Positions 54,898-64,000 of a DNA stretch of 64,000 bases are shown piece after piece (the stretch's first letter is position 1; the number at the start of each line of letters is the position of its first letter). Source of the stretch: RDYZ01 sp964518905. GTDB lineage: Bacteria > Cyanobacteriota > Cyanobacteriia > Cyanobacteriales > Geitlerinemataceae. The stretch is taken from contig CAZFJL010000026.1 of assembly GCA_964518905.1 (NCBI GenBank), forward strand, positions 1 through 64,000, in the 5' to 3' direction. A program made the position numbers and the translations under genes. The notes under the pieces are model-generated. The model worked only from the letters and a program-made list of their open reading frames with translations, was not told the DNA's origin and did not search any database.

Positions 54898-56919
54898 ATG
54901 AAACAACTGCTCTATCTCGAAGCTCCCACGCCCAATACTGATCGTGTTTTGCACTGGCTCCACGCTTGGAGACCCGAGGTTCATCACGGTCGGACGATCG
55001 CCACACGGGACGGAATTCGGATCGAGTTTGAGGGTGATGCGGCGTCAAGCCTGTCGATTTTTCTGTGGTCGCTACAGCGGACGACGTACCTCAAGGTCTT
55101 TCGCTGGGGCGATCGGGCTGTGCCCAGCGAGAGGGCGATCGTTAGTCGGCTAAAGGCGGATGTGATGGCGGCATTTCCACCGAGCTATCCGGCTCCCCCC
55201 GAGATTGACCTCAGCGAGCAAACCATTTTCGAGGCGATCGCGCCGCACTATCCCAAAACCGCCGAATTTTTCCAAAAGATCCCCAACGGTGAAGCCGACC
55301 TTCAGCGCGTCTACTGGTGGGAAAAACGCTGGCGTGAGGGGGTGCGATCGCCCCAAACCCCGAAAATCTGCATTACGCGACAGGCGAAGGCATCGGGTTA
55401 CAGCGATCCGGCTCCCTACGATCTGATCTATCTCGGTGGAGCGCTCGGGACGATTCAGGCGGCGGTGATGGCGATGCGGGGCTATCGGGTGTTGCTGATT
55501 GAGCGGCTGACGTTTGGGCGGATGAACCGCGAGTGGAATATTTCGCGGCAAGAGTTTCAGTGTTTGATCGATATTGGCCTGTTTAGCCTTGATGAGTTTG
55601 AGTCGCTGATCGCCTGCGAATACGAAGACGGATTTAATAAGTTTTTTGATGCGAACAATCCCGATATTTGCCGCGCCAAGGTGCTGCATACGCCGGAGGT
55701 GCTGAATATTGCGATTCGATCGGACGCGCTACTACAGCTTTGCGGCGCAAAGCTGCGGGCGGCGGGCGGCGAAATTTGGGAGCGTACCGAGTTTGTGCGG
55801 GCGGATATTTTCGACGATCGCGCCGTGGTCGATCTCGTCGATCTCGAATCCGGCGAAGCGAAGCAAATCGACGGACGCATGATTGTCGATGCGATGGGGA
55901 CGGCCTCACCGATCGCCTGGCAGATCAGCGGCGGACGTCCGTTCAATAGCGTCTGTCCCACCGTCGGCGCGGTGATCGATGGCGGCATTGACTCGACGGT
56001 GTGGGATACCCGTTTTGGCGATGTGCTCAACTCCCATGGGGACATTTCACGCGGTCGGCAGCTCATTTGGGAGCTATTCCCCTGCGGGGATGGTGACCTG
56101 ACAATTTACCTATTCCACTATCACGAAATGCACCCCGACAATCCTGGCTCGCTGCTGGAAATGTACGAGGATTTCTTTACGATTTTGCCCGAATATCGCC
56201 GCTGTGACCTCGATCAACTGAGCTGGAAAAAGGCCACCTTTGGCTACATTCCCGGCTACTTTAGCCAAGGCAGCCAGGATCGCACCGTGGCGATCGATCG
56301 ACTGCTGGCGATCGGTGACGCCGCCTCGCTGCAATCGCCCCTCGTTTTTACCGGCTTTGGTTCCCTCGTCCGCAACACCGATCGGCTCTCGCGGCTACTC
56401 GACACCGCCCTCACCCACGACCTACTCACCGCCGACGATCTCGGCCTCGTCCGCGCCTACCAAAGCAACGTCGCCGTCACCTGGCTCTTTTCCAAGGGCA
56501 TGATGGTTCCGACCCATCGCACCCTATCGCCGGAACGCATCAACGCGATGCTGAACATTTTCTTCGGCCTGCTCGCCGAGGAACCGCCCCACGTCGCCAA
56601 TACCTTCATCAAAGACCGCACCACCTGGACACTGTTTAACCGACTCGCCCTAACGGCAGCGTGGCGCACACCGATCTTGCTCTGGTGGATTTTCGACATG
56701 GCGGGGCCGATCGCGCTGCTGCGCTGGGTGGGAACCTATCTCAGTTTTACCTGGCAGTCACTGATCGGTTTCCTGCTGGGCTGGCTCCCGGCGATCGAGC
56801 GTCCCCTCCGTGCCGCCCTCGAAGAGCGTTACCCGTGGTTATGGCTGCGGATACTATCGACGATTTACGCCGTCACCGAGGGCATTGGTCGTCCTTACCG
56901 ATCGCGATCGATGAGCTAA
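54898..56919 (+). CDS. cruP: CruP-like lycopene cyclase family flavoprotein
   Basis: 673 residues from ATG 54898 (MKQLLYLEAP); an in-frame Met at 54811 would add 29 residues with no similarity. The Rossmann-type nucleotide-binding start is YDLIYLGGALGTIQAAVMAMRG with the acidic strand end LLIERL. Also characteristic are FGRMNREWNISRQEF, AMGTASPIAWQISGG, ELFPCGDGDLTIYLFHYHE and GDAASLQSPLVFTGFGSLVRN. This is the CruA/CruP family of lycopene cyclase-like FAD enzymes; overall features look closer to CruP, found also in plants. CruA makes monocyclic/dicyclic carotenoids, whereas CruP's activity is disputed and linked to oxidative stress. A hydrophobic C-terminal segment (about 600-640) suggests membrane association. 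The ComEC gene follows after 69 bp. Confidence 0.85.
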   Translation: MKQLLYLEAPTPNTDRVLHWLHAWRPEVHHGRTIATRDGIRIEFEGDAASSLSIFLWSLQRTTYLKVFRWGDRAVPSERAIVSRLKADVMAAFPPSYPAPPEIDLSEQTIFEAIAPHYPKTAEFFQKIPNGEADLQRVYWWEKRWREGVRSPQTPKICITRQAKASGYSDPAPYDLIYLGGALGTIQAAVMAMRGYRVLLIERLTFGRMNREWNISRQEFQCLIDIGLFSLDEFESLIACEYEDGFNKFFDANNPDICRAKVLHTPEVLNIAIRSDALLQLCGAKLRAAGGEIWERTEFVRADIFDDRAVVDLVDLESGEAKQIDGRMIVDAMGTASPIAWQISGGRPFNSVCPTVGAVIDGGIDSTVWDTRFGDVLNSHGDISRGRQLIWELFPCGDGDLTIYLFHYHEMHPDNPGSLLEMYEDFFTILPEYRRCDLDQLSWKKATFGYIPGYFSQGSQDRTVAIDRLLAIGDAASLQSPLVFTGFGSLVRNTDRLSRLLDTALTHDLLTADDLGLVRAYQSNVAVTWLFSKGMMVPTHRTLSPERINAMLNIFFGLLAEEPPHVANTFIKDRTTWTLFNRLALTAAWRTPILLWWIFDMAGPIALLRWVGTYLSFTWQSLIGFLLGWLPAIERPLRAALEERYPWLWLRILSTIYAVTEGIGRPYRSRSMS

Positions 56920-56988
56920 TCCAGCCAATTTCATACGCAAGATCCAAAAATTCAAATTCATTCAGAGTCCAACTGAGGAGCGATCACC

Positions 56989-59298
56989 ATGCGACCGATT
57001 GGGGTGTATCTGGTGTTATGTGGTTATATCGTTGGGCTGCTGGTTGCGCCGCTTAGGATTTGGCCGTGGGGCTGGGCGTGGCTGCTGGGGGGCTGGCTGG
57101 CCGGGGCGATCGTGCCGCGTCTTTGGCGAGGATCGCCGCGATCGATCGCGTGGGTGTGCGTCGGTGTGGCCGGATTTCTCGCCGGGATCTACCTCCAGGT
57201 GCGCCAGCCGCTACCGGTGGCAAATGATATCTCTCACTACATCGCCACCATGCCCCAGTACACCGAGGTTCACGTCTGGGGAACACTGCAAGAACGCCCC
57301 CAGGTGACCCGCGCCGGAAAAGCCCGCTTTCGTTTGGCGGCGGATCGGCTCACTTGGAACGACGATCGCGACGGCGAGCAGAGTCAAGCCGTCGCCGGGT
57401 CGGTGTACACGACGATGCCGCTGCTCCAGGTGACGGGATTGGGAAATGGCGATCGCGCCGAAATCACCGGGCGACTCTATTTGCCATCGAAACCCACCAA
57501 TCCGGGACAGTTCGATTTTCAGCAGTTTTTAGCGAAGCAGGGAATTTGGGCGGGGCTGGTGGGCGAGTCCGTCAACTGGGAGACGGTGGAGGATCGATCG
57601 AGCTGGCTGGAGACGATTCGCGATCGCATCGTGCAGGCGCACGTGGGCGGCTTGGGCGTACCGTCGGGCTTGCTGATGAGCGCGATGACGATGGGGCGTT
57701 GGAGCGTGGATCTGCCCTACGAATTGCGCGATCGCTTTACCGAACTCGGACTCGCCCACGCCCTGGCCGCGTCGGGATTCCACGTCGGGATTGTCTTGAA
57801 CAGTGTGCTGAAGTGGGTGGGCGGATCGCCCCGGTTTCAGTTTGGGGCGGGATCGGTGACGCTGGTGTTGTATTCGGCGCTGGCGGGGTTTCAGCCGTCG
57901 GTGTGTCGGGCGGCGTTTATGGGCTGGTCGGGGATTTTGGGCAAGGTGCTACAGCGGCGGGTGCGATCGAGCGGGACGCTGCTGGCGATCGCGACGCTGT
58001 TGCTGCTGTGGAATCCGCTGCTGATCCAAAATCTCGGCTTTCAGCTCAGTTTTCTCGCCACCTTTGGCCTGATCGTCAGCACCGAGCCGATCGCCCGTCT
58101 GTTCTCATTTCTCCCACTCTGGCTAGCGCAATCCCTCTCCGTGCCGATCGCCGCGACCCTCTGGACACTGCCGCTCCAGATTTACATCTTTAACGTGGTG
58201 TCACCGATCGCGATCCCGGTCAATCTCATCGTCGGCGAACTGCTGGGATTAATCACGACGGTGGGATTTTTTAGTGGTGTCGTGGCGGTGGTGTCACCCG
58301 TGGCGGGGAGTTTTCTGGCGCGGGGTTTGGCCTATCCAATGCAATGGATGATCGCGGGGCTAACCTGGATTCATGATCACATCGGGCGGGTGTGGTTTGT
58401 GCGGCAAATCGAAGTGTGGCAGATGGTGGCATTGTACGTGGTGTTGTTTGGGTTGTGGCTGTGGCGATCAAGTGGTGTAGAGGAGGAGCCGTTTGATGAG
58501 GCGGATCAGTTCAATCCGGACGATCGCTCGATACCGCAGCGATCGGCTCGATCACTCGGTTTAGTCGGCTGCGCGATCGCCGGTGCTGCTTTATCGATCG
58601 CAATTATTGGTCTACCGGGTTACCTTCAGCAGCGGGATGCGGTGCAGGTGTTGGTTTTGGATGAGGCGAGCGAGCCGGTGGTAGTGGTACGCGATCGCCA
58701 GGAGACGGTGTTGATTGGTAATGGTGTCGAGCCAGAAACGACAACATTTACGCTGTTACCACTGTTTCGATCGCTGGGGATTAACGCGATCACAACAGCG
58801 ATCGAGCCAACACCAGTGGAAGCCGGAGTGGATGATCCGACGTGGCGAGCGATCGCCGATCAAGTACCGATCACGGAGTGGATCGACGGGGCGACAGCGG
58901 TTGAGCCGGTGGTAACGGATCGGGACACGATCGCGGTGTATCCCCTCAGTGCGGGCGGCAACCTGGTGTTACGGCTGGGTGATCGTCACTGGTTAGTGTT
59001 GCGCGACGAGTCCGAAGCGGTAGTCAGAGCATTGCGGGCGCAGTTGGACGCGTTGGGAATTGTGCCGGAGGTGGTGTGTTGGTCGGGGGCGATGATCGAC
59101 GATATTACCCGCTGGGATTGGCCATCGGTCGCAGCGATCGCGGTGGATCGGCTTGATTCGGTGATGGCATCGACACTGGCCGCGCGTGGGGTTGCGATTT
59201 GGGAAACGCGACAGGGAGCGGTGGTGGTGGAGGATGCAAACAAGAGCCGCATTCGTCGGGCGATCGGCGATCGGGGTTCGACGGAGTGGGGATTGTAG
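56989..59298 (+). CDS. comEC: ComEC/Rec2 family DNA uptake channel
   Basis: 769 residues. N-terminal helices and an OB-like DUF4131 domain (about 60-190, with LYLPSKPTNPGQFDFQQFL) are followed by the conserved Competence core (about 220-500): LAHALAASGFHVGIVL, CRAAFMGWSGIL and LGFQLSFLATFGLI. ComEC carries single-stranded DNA across the inner membrane during transformation. The C-terminal part (about 545-769) is at the place of the beta-lactamase-like domain, but I find no HxHxDH metal motif in it, so any nuclease activity should be lost. ATG start with GAGGAG-like sequence just upstream. Same strand as cruP. Confidence 0.9.
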   Translation: MRPIGVYLVLCGYIVGLLVAPLRIWPWGWAWLLGGWLAGAIVPRLWRGSPRSIAWVCVGVAGFLAGIYLQVRQPLPVANDISHYIATMPQYTEVHVWGTLQERPQVTRAGKARFRLAADRLTWNDDRDGEQSQAVAGSVYTTMPLLQVTGLGNGDRAEITGRLYLPSKPTNPGQFDFQQFLAKQGIWAGLVGESVNWETVEDRSSWLETIRDRIVQAHVGGLGVPSGLLMSAMTMGRWSVDLPYELRDRFTELGLAHALAASGFHVGIVLNSVLKWVGGSPRFQFGAGSVTLVLYSALAGFQPSVCRAAFMGWSGILGKVLQRRVRSSGTLLAIATLLLLWNPLLIQNLGFQLSFLATFGLIVSTEPIARLFSFLPLWLAQSLSVPIAATLWTLPLQIYIFNVVSPIAIPVNLIVGELLGLITTVGFFSGVVAVVSPVAGSFLARGLAYPMQWMIAGLTWIHDHIGRVWFVRQIEVWQMVALYVVLFGLWLWRSSGVEEEPFDEADQFNPDDRSIPQRSARSLGLVGCAIAGAALSIAIIGLPGYLQQRDAVQVLVLDEASEPVVVVRDRQETVLIGNGVEPETTTFTLLPLFRSLGINAITTAIEPTPVEAGVDDPTWRAIADQVPITEWIDGATAVEPVVTDRDTIAVYPLSAGGNLVLRLGDRHWLVLRDESEAVVRALRAQLDALGIVPEVVCWSGAMIDDITRWDWPSVAAIAVDRLDSVMASTLAARGVAIWETRQGAVVVEDANKSRIRRAIGDRGSTEWGL

Positions 59299-59398
59299 AC
59301 GTTTGGGGTGAACATCGTTGTTGCTTGCGAACCCGCCGGGATCGTCCTAACACAATCGCTTCTTACACAAATATCCGATCGGTGGAGGAAAATTCAAG

Positions 59399-60814
59399 CT
59401 AAGAGTCAGAATAGGCGAACGCATTATCCCAAATCCAATCAATCATTTGTTTCGATCGATCCAGCGACATCACGCGACATCGCTGCTGCGGCGAGATCGA
59501 TAACAGCGGCGCAATCACAGGCTCGCCGTTTTCGTCGATATATTGACCTTTCAGGTTCGCCAGATTATTTAACGGCCCCTGAATATCAAAGTCGATAATT
59601 GTGCCGAATTGCTGCTCCATCCAGGCTTCGATCGTATCGTCGAGTTCGTCCGGTGTCATCGGACGTTCTTTCACGAGTAGATGGTAATAAACTAGCAAAA
59701 TCTCCTTACATTCTTCCTCTTCTGCCGCATCAATCAGTGAGCTAAACACACTGGCATTACTGGCAATATTCCGAAAGAATAATGTATCTGAAACGCTCTT
59801 TTGGAATTTAAGCTGTTTATTTTGATAGGTGCTGTACTGCTTGAAGGCAAAACCACCAAGGACAACGAGAGTTGAGACGATCGTTAATAACAATCGGGTG
59901 AGATTTTCGGCATCTTCTTCGCTTGCCTGCAACAGTCCTGACTCTGGTGGGTCAACATTGGGTAGCCATAAGAGGAAGACCCCCACAATTAATAAAAGCT
60001 GCGGCAATACCTTGATCAAGATCGGAATAGCTGCTCCGATCGCGGGGACAAGAAACATCACTCGATCTTTCAAAGTCATACTAATCTTGACGTTCGGAAA
60101 GAGAAATTCTAAGTCTGACTTAGGCACATTTTTATACAGTGCCACATAAAACTTACCCGGCGTGAATTTCAGCTTATCCAGCTTCATTCCTTTAGCTTCA
60201 AAATAGTTTGCCCCTTTATATTTCATCAACACCGCAACTCGCTCGAAAGCATCGATCGTTACTTGCTTTTTCTTAAAGAACTTCTTAACTTCGATCGTCT
60301 CGAAAATATCGCCGCGACAAAAACAGGAAAAATACTCAAAATCATCGAATTCAACGTCGGTTTTAAGTTCGATCAGTGCTTCTTCGTTAAACGCCCGCAG
60401 TAAACTCTCCTGAGAAATCGGCTTGTAGTTGGCACGCTCCAGCACATTCTCGAAGGATTTCACCAAGCGCTGCTCGCGATCGTGGTATTCCTCTGGCGTT
60501 AAATCCCGAATTGATTTTGTGGCGCTATCGGGATTAAACGGCGCAAAGGATTCTTTGATGGATTCAAGATCCCGGTGAAACTCGAAGTGATAATACGCTG
60601 CGAGGATTTCCGAAAATTCGCGAAATTTCTGGGATTGATGCGTATCGAGTTTGCCTTCAGCGAGACAGAGTTCGACTAGGTCGCTGCGACGGTAAGGAAT
60701 AAAAGCGTTTCGATCGGCGTACACGGCCATAGTTGAATGGGAGGGCAATCGCTGCGGTAGATTCTGAGCGTGGGAAACATAGCAAGATTGATTGGTCATC
60801 TTCCCAGATTTCAC
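59399..60814 (-). CDS. DUF3754 (TMEM143-like) membrane protein
   Basis: 471 residues. The conserved region runs from a charged N-terminal half (FERVAVLMKYKGANYFEAKG, ISMTLKDRVMFLVPAIGAAI) through two transmembrane helices (about 275-330, ILIKVLPQLLLIVGVFLLWL and LTRLLLTIVSTLVVLGGFAF) to a C-terminal helical part with IDAAEEEECKEILLVYYHLL. This is DUF3754, shared with the human mitochondrial protein TMEM143; function unknown. Start uncertain: the first ATG (60814) overlaps the kinase stop by ATGA, suggesting coupling, while the Met at 60730 (MAVYADRNAF) is where similarity begins. It is transcribed after the histidine kinase gene. Confidence 0.85.
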   Translation of the reverse strand: MKSGKMTNQSCYVSHAQNLPQRLPSHSTMAVYADRNAFIPYRRSDLVELCLAEGKLDTHQSQKFREFSEILAAYYHFEFHRDLESIKESFAPFNPDSATKSIRDLTPEEYHDREQRLVKSFENVLERANYKPISQESLLRAFNEEALIELKTDVEFDDFEYFSCFCRGDIFETIEVKKFFKKKQVTIDAFERVAVLMKYKGANYFEAKGMKLDKLKFTPGKFYVALYKNVPKSDLEFLFPNVKISMTLKDRVMFLVPAIGAAIPILIKVLPQLLLIVGVFLLWLPNVDPPESGLLQASEEDAENLTRLLLTIVSTLVVLGGFAFKQYSTYQNKQLKFQKSVSDTLFFRNIASNASVFSSLIDAAEEEECKEILLVYYHLLVKERPMTPDELDDTIEAWMEQQFGTIIDFDIQGPLNNLANLKGQYIDENGEPVIAPLLSISPQQRCRVMSLDRSKQMIDWIWDNAFAYSDS

Positions 60815-62328
60815 ATCGATTGTACGTTGTGGGCGACCGTAAATTTACGCTGGTGTTCAAACGATCGCGCCGTAAAAATAGTGGCGATGGTAGTGCCGCG
60901 ATCGCACTGGCTATCAATCGCAATTTGAGCGCCGTGCCGATCGGCGATCGCCTTGACGATCGATAAGCCCAATCCTGAACCATGCTCGCTGCCGATCTGC
61001 CGATGACGCGACGTATCAACGCGATAGAACCGCTCAAAAATACGCGTCAGATCCTCGGGGGCAATACCAATGCCGGTGTCGCGAATTTCGACGATCGTCT
61101 GGCGATCCGTCCCATCTTGGCGATCGCGCAAAATGACCTGAATCTCGCCCTGTTCTGGGGTGTAGCGTATGGCGTTGCTGAGAAGATTGGTAAATAGGCG
61201 GGCGATTTGGTTCCAGTTGCCGTAGATGCTGTAGGGTTCCGCTTCGGGGACATCGGCGGGATCGTCTGTCGCGTCGAGACTCTGGGCGGCGTCTAGCGGC
61301 TGAAGGAGGGAGTCGTGAATGTCGAGATGGAGCAAAAGCTGTTTGTCGGCGGCGATCGCCTGCTGTTCTTCGACGGTTTCGAGCAACAGGGCATCGAGGG
61401 GAATAAACTCGAATTCGGTATCGCCCATCGGGCTATCTTGACGCGCGAGGAAGAGGAGATCGTCTACGAGCTGACTCAGGCGGCGGGTTGTGCGCTCGAC
61501 CACACTGAGCCGATCGCGCACACGGCTCTCGTCTGGCTCGCGTAGGGCGACCTGAATATTGGTTTGAATGCTGGAGATCGGGCTACGGAGTTCGTGGGAG
61601 GCGTCGGCGGTGAACTGGCGTAGGCGTTCGTAGGAGTCGAGTACGGGACGCATCGCGATGCCGGAAAGCCACCAGCCGATCGCGCTAATCGCGACGACCA
61701 TACACACAATGCCAAAGCCTAAATCAACGATTAAATCTTGGCTGGGTTTGGTGACTTCAAACCAAGGATGACTGACGCGCAGATAGCCGAGGGGTTGGCG
61801 ATCGTGCTTGATCAGTTTGGTGATTTGGCGGAGGGGTTGGGGTGTGTTGGCAAGGTCTACGGCGAGGTCTGCGGCTAAGTCTGCGGCTAAGTCTGCGGCT
61901 AAGTCTGTGGCACTCTCTGCGGCAAGGTTCGGCGCGATCGCCGGAGACGTGAGCGAGACTGTATGACCGCTGGGGCTGAAATCGAGGGGGATATCCAGGA
62001 TGCGATCCCAGGTTGTCCAGAGCAAATCGCCCGTGGGGCTAAACCATTCGAGATCGATCCGATCTTCATTAAAGCTTCGCGTGGTCTCGCTCCAGCGAAA
62101 ACTGGCGGCGATGTCGATCATTGCCCCATGATTCGCCTCGCCCTTCTCCGGTGTTTCGATCACGAGCGATCGCTCCACCACTTCGATCACGTGTTTGATC
62201 GTGTCATCCACGCGATCGACCAGCGTAACCCGGACGTACAGATAGACACTCGCCGCAAAAAACACCAGTAAAATCGCCGTAACCGTGGCGTACCACAGCG
62301 CAAGGCGACGGCGCGTTGCCTGAAACAT
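60811..62328 (-). CDS. Membrane sensor histidine kinase
   Basis: 505 residues from ATG 62328 (MFQATRRRLALWY). The start is favoured because a GGAGGG site lies 6-11 bases upstream; the frame's earlier TTG (62346) has none. Two membrane helices (about 13-35 and 200-222) enclose a periplasmic sensor domain. The H box FTADASHELRSPISS has phospho-His 245; ATPase motifs are LLSNAIRYTP, IRDTGIGIAPED and GSGLGLSIVKAI. It resembles the RppB/NrsS group of cyanobacteria. An ADLA repeat in the sensor part (four 12-bp units near 61868-61906) looks slippage-derived. No response regulator is adjacent. The DUF3754 gene overlaps its stop. Confidence 0.92.
   Translation of the reverse strand: MFQATRRRLALWYATVTAILLVFFAASVYLYVRVTLVDRVDDTIKHVIEVVERSLVIETPEKGEANHGAMIDIAASFRWSETTRSFNEDRIDLEWFSPTGDLLWTTWDRILDIPLDFSPSGHTVSLTSPAIAPNLAAESATDLAADLAADLAADLAVDLANTPQPLRQITKLIKHDRQPLGYLRVSHPWFEVTKPSQDLIVDLGFGIVCMVVAISAIGWWLSGIAMRPVLDSYERLRQFTADASHELRSPISSIQTNIQVALREPDESRVRDRLSVVERTTRRLSQLVDDLLFLARQDSPMGDTEFEFIPLDALLLETVEEQQAIAADKQLLLHLDIHDSLLQPLDAAQSLDATDDPADVPEAEPYSIYGNWNQIARLFTNLLSNAIRYTPEQGEIQVILRDRQDGTDRQTIVEIRDTGIGIAPEDLTRIFERFYRVDTSRHRQIGSEHGSGLGLSIVKAIADRHGAQIAIDSQCDRGTTIATIFTARSFEHQRKFTVAHNVQSM
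61862..61915. repeat. 12-bp tandem repeat in the kinase sensor domain
   Basis: TCTGCGGCTAAG repeats almost perfectly about four times and is read as Ala-Asp-Leu-Ala units. Whole 12-bp units keep the frame, so strains could differ in unit number without losing the kinase. Confidence 0.75.
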
Positions 62329-62672
62329 GAACGACCCTCCGCCCAACCACGTTACCCGTCTAGCGCGTCCAACTCAACCGCGCAAAATCTAGACCATTCA
62401 ATCTAGACCATTCGATTCCGTCTAACCAACTTAAAACGAACCCAGCACGCTATCGGTCAGAAGCAACACGTCGATAAGCTTGCAGGACAGGGCGATCGCA
62501 CTTCCGCAGGCTGCAACAAGGCCGCAGTCAAAGATGAGTTCGAGGGTTGAGGAATCGGGGGTGTTGAATGACATTGTGGGGTGGAATCTGAATCGTGAGA
62601 GTAAACATCGAGGGCATCAGGGCAAGAGCGAGCCGATCGGCGCTGATGGATCGGTGCTGAATCACATGGGGG

Positions 62673-62837
62673 TTAGTCCGTGATTTTCAGGCGGCCACGG
62701 CGGACAGCGTAGAGCAGGCGGTTGGTAATCTCGTGGCTCGCTTCGTCTTGGTTCAATTCCTGAATGAGAATTTCCCAATCTTGGCGATGGATGTAGCCCT
62801 TATCCCAGGCTTGGATGAAGATATTTTCGGAAGCCAT
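62673..62837 (-). CDS. 54-residue conserved-looking small protein
   Basis: MASENIFIQAWDKGYIHRQD starts at ATG 62837, and the chain continues WEILIQELNQ DEASHEITNR before a basic end (AVRRGRLKITD). The composition is that of a real protein: evenly amphipathic helices, Trp and Tyr at spaced positions and no repeats. It resembles a type of small cyanobacterial protein I have seen but cannot name. It lies upstream of the histidine kinase gene on the same strand, separated by 344 bp. Confidence 0.62.
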   Translation of the reverse strand: MASENIFIQAWDKGYIHRQDWEILIQELNQDEASHEITNRLLYAVRRGRLKITD

Positions 62838-63275
62838 TGTATGAAACATTTTTTAACCTTGCGTTTGCGGCTGTTGGTAAATGTGTTTTTTAGTTGTTCT
62901 CAGTATCAGGGCTAGATGACATTATTTCAGCGATCGGCTACCCCCTGGAGATGTGATAGTTCCGGCTCTAGAGGTGTGACGCCGATCGCAATTGGGTCAA
63001 GGTCTATCGATCGTGATCTGATCGCGGCCTAACACAAAAGGCTGGGGATCGTCGTTTCGTCCAGCCAGTTTGACGATTAGCCGTGTAGTTTAGTCATCGA
63101 ACAAAGCGTCACAACTCGGTAAAGTAATCGCAACTGTTCGAGGCATCGTGAATTGAATGATTGCAAACCCGACGTTTGATTCCGATTATTCAGAGGGATC
63201 TCCACCGAAAGAGATCTCGTTTGCTTGATCTCCACCGATCATCCACTGCCCGCCGTTGTTTCTAGCCCCATCACC
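62838..63275. other. Divergent intergenic region before the acyl synthetase gene
   Basis: 438 bp. GATCTCCACCGA occurs twice (63187-63198 and 63220-63231) close to the next start, a possible direct-repeat site. Nothing else is recognised. Confidence 0.4.
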
Positions 63276-64000
63276 ATGACGATCGCCACTGCTCCCTGGC
63301 CGACCTATCCGCGCAATCTGATCAACTACGATGCCGTCACCGCCGTCCCCGATATCTGGTCGATCGCGATCGCCAAATTCGGCGATGTGCTCGCACTTCA
63401 CGACCCCCACAGCACGCCCGAAATCAAAGTCACCTTTCGCGAGCTGTACGCCCAAATCCAGCAGTTCGCCGCTGGAATGCAGGCTCTCGGTATTGTGCCG
63501 GGATCATCCGAGGATGGCGATCCGCAGCGGGTGGCGATCTTCGCTGATAACAGTCCGCGCTGGATGGTCGCCGATCAGGGAACGATGATGGCCGGGGCGG
63601 CGAATGTGGTGCGATCGAGCAAAGCCGATCGCGATGAGCTGCTCTATATGCTCGACCATAGCGGCAGCATCGGCGCGATCGTTGAAGATTTGGCAACCCT
63701 GACGAAACTCGAAGCCGACGCCGACAGCGAATTTACGTTTGATCCCAGTCTCTGGGTCGTGCTGCTCTCCGATGAAACGCCGTCGATCGATCCAGACCAA
63801 CCGCGAAAAATCCTCAATTTCAAGCAACTGATGGCGCTGGGCGCTGGCCAAACGCCAACCCCGCACCAGCACGATCGCACCACCCTCGCGACGCTGATCT
63901 ACACCTCTGGCACAACGGGCAAACCGAAAGGGGCGATGCTGACCCACGGCAATCTGATGCAGCAGATTAGCTCCTTTGGCGCGATCATTCCGATCGAAGT
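63276..64000 (+). CDS. aas: Acyl-ACP/long-chain acyl-CoA synthetase, 5' part
   Basis: The first 241 residues of an AMP-forming synthetase that runs off the window. ATG 63276 gives MTIATAPWPTYPRNLINYDA. The A3 motif of the ANL superfamily is visible near residue 210: LIYTSGTTGKPKGAMLTHGN. Earlier segments VAIFADNSPRWMVADQG and GSIGAIVEDLATLTKL are like the cyanobacterial acyl-ACP synthetase Aas, which reactivates free fatty acids by joining them to acyl carrier protein. The choice between ACP and CoA as acceptor cannot be settled from this part. The frame is intact to the edge. Confidence 0.87.
   Translation, partial: MTIATAPWPTYPRNLINYDAVTAVPDIWSIAIAKFGDVLALHDPHSTPEIKVTFRELYAQIQQFAAGMQALGIVPGSSEDGDPQRVAIFADNSPRWMVADQGTMMAGAANVVRSSKADRDELLYMLDHSGSIGAIVEDLATLTKLEADADSEFTFDPSLWVVLLSDETPSIDPDQPRKILNFKQLMALGAGQTPTPHQHDRTTLATLIYTSGTTGKPKGAMLTHGNLMQQISSFGAIIPIE

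Noticed and set aside
1..64000. CRISPR arrays, tRNA, rRNA, tmRNA, phage genes and complete insertion sequences
   Set aside because: None of their hallmarks was seen. Tandem repeats present are either inside genes or too few and too short for CRISPR.

Overview
The window is about 64 kb of a cyanobacterial chromosome. The octamer GCGATCGC (HIP1) and its GATCG core recur throughout, in genes and in gaps. Many products belong to families known mainly or only from cyanobacteria: the DUF3155 and TIGR04376 families, a CruP-type cyclase homologue, a KaiB-fold protein, transaldolase with EF-hands, a Nif11-like peptide, the cNMP-domain type I exporter and an acyl-ACP synthetase. I see no rRNA, tRNA, CRISPR array, phage or complete insertion sequence. 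One run of 100 Ns (46338-46437) is an assembly gap inside a repeat-rich gene.

Layout. 0-7 kb: a short dispersed repeat, aminopeptidase P (-), about 2 kb with almost no genes, a RimB-RimK fusion (+) and a toroid-fold protein (-), then a 149-bp MITE. 7.3-10 kb: a GspC-like membrane protein, then a TIGR04376 protein and a YgjP metallopeptidase in overlapping frames. 10-21 kb: a 2031-residue TamB/Tic236 homologue (-) and, divergently, a 1462-residue hybrid histidine kinase (+). 21-29 kb: Nif11 peptide, PilT, a K+-channel-like RCK protein, DUF58, rhomboid and small membrane or hypothetical genes. 29-38 kb: transaldolase; a PpiC - ABC exporter - HlyD export cluster; a KaiB-like protein. 38-41 kb: a lipoprotein of the phytase-like esterase family and a family-39 glycosyltransferase.

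41-53 kb is the accessory part. It opens with a dispersed repeat and two tandem terminal-inverted-repeat elements. After a pentapeptide-repeat protein come seven minus-strand genes in a row. In transcription order they are a histidine kinase, a secreted haemagglutinin-type protein ending in a CHAT (caspase-like) protease, a DUF2283 protein, a TPR protein broken by the assembly gap, an AAA/P-loop ATPase, an antitoxin-like gene and a truncated PIN toxin. The TPR/ATPase/CHAT combination is the best candidate for an undescribed signalling or conflict system, but the sequence alone does not prove it.

53-64 kb returns to ordinary cyanobacterial genes: DUF3155, a membrane protein, CruP, ComEC, DUF3754 with an overlapping histidine kinase, a 54-residue gene, and the 5' part of an acyl-ACP/acyl-CoA synthetase cut by the window end. 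Functional links seen directly are the overlapping stop/start pairs at 9217, 32271-32274, 43341 and 60811-60814, which suggest translational coupling.
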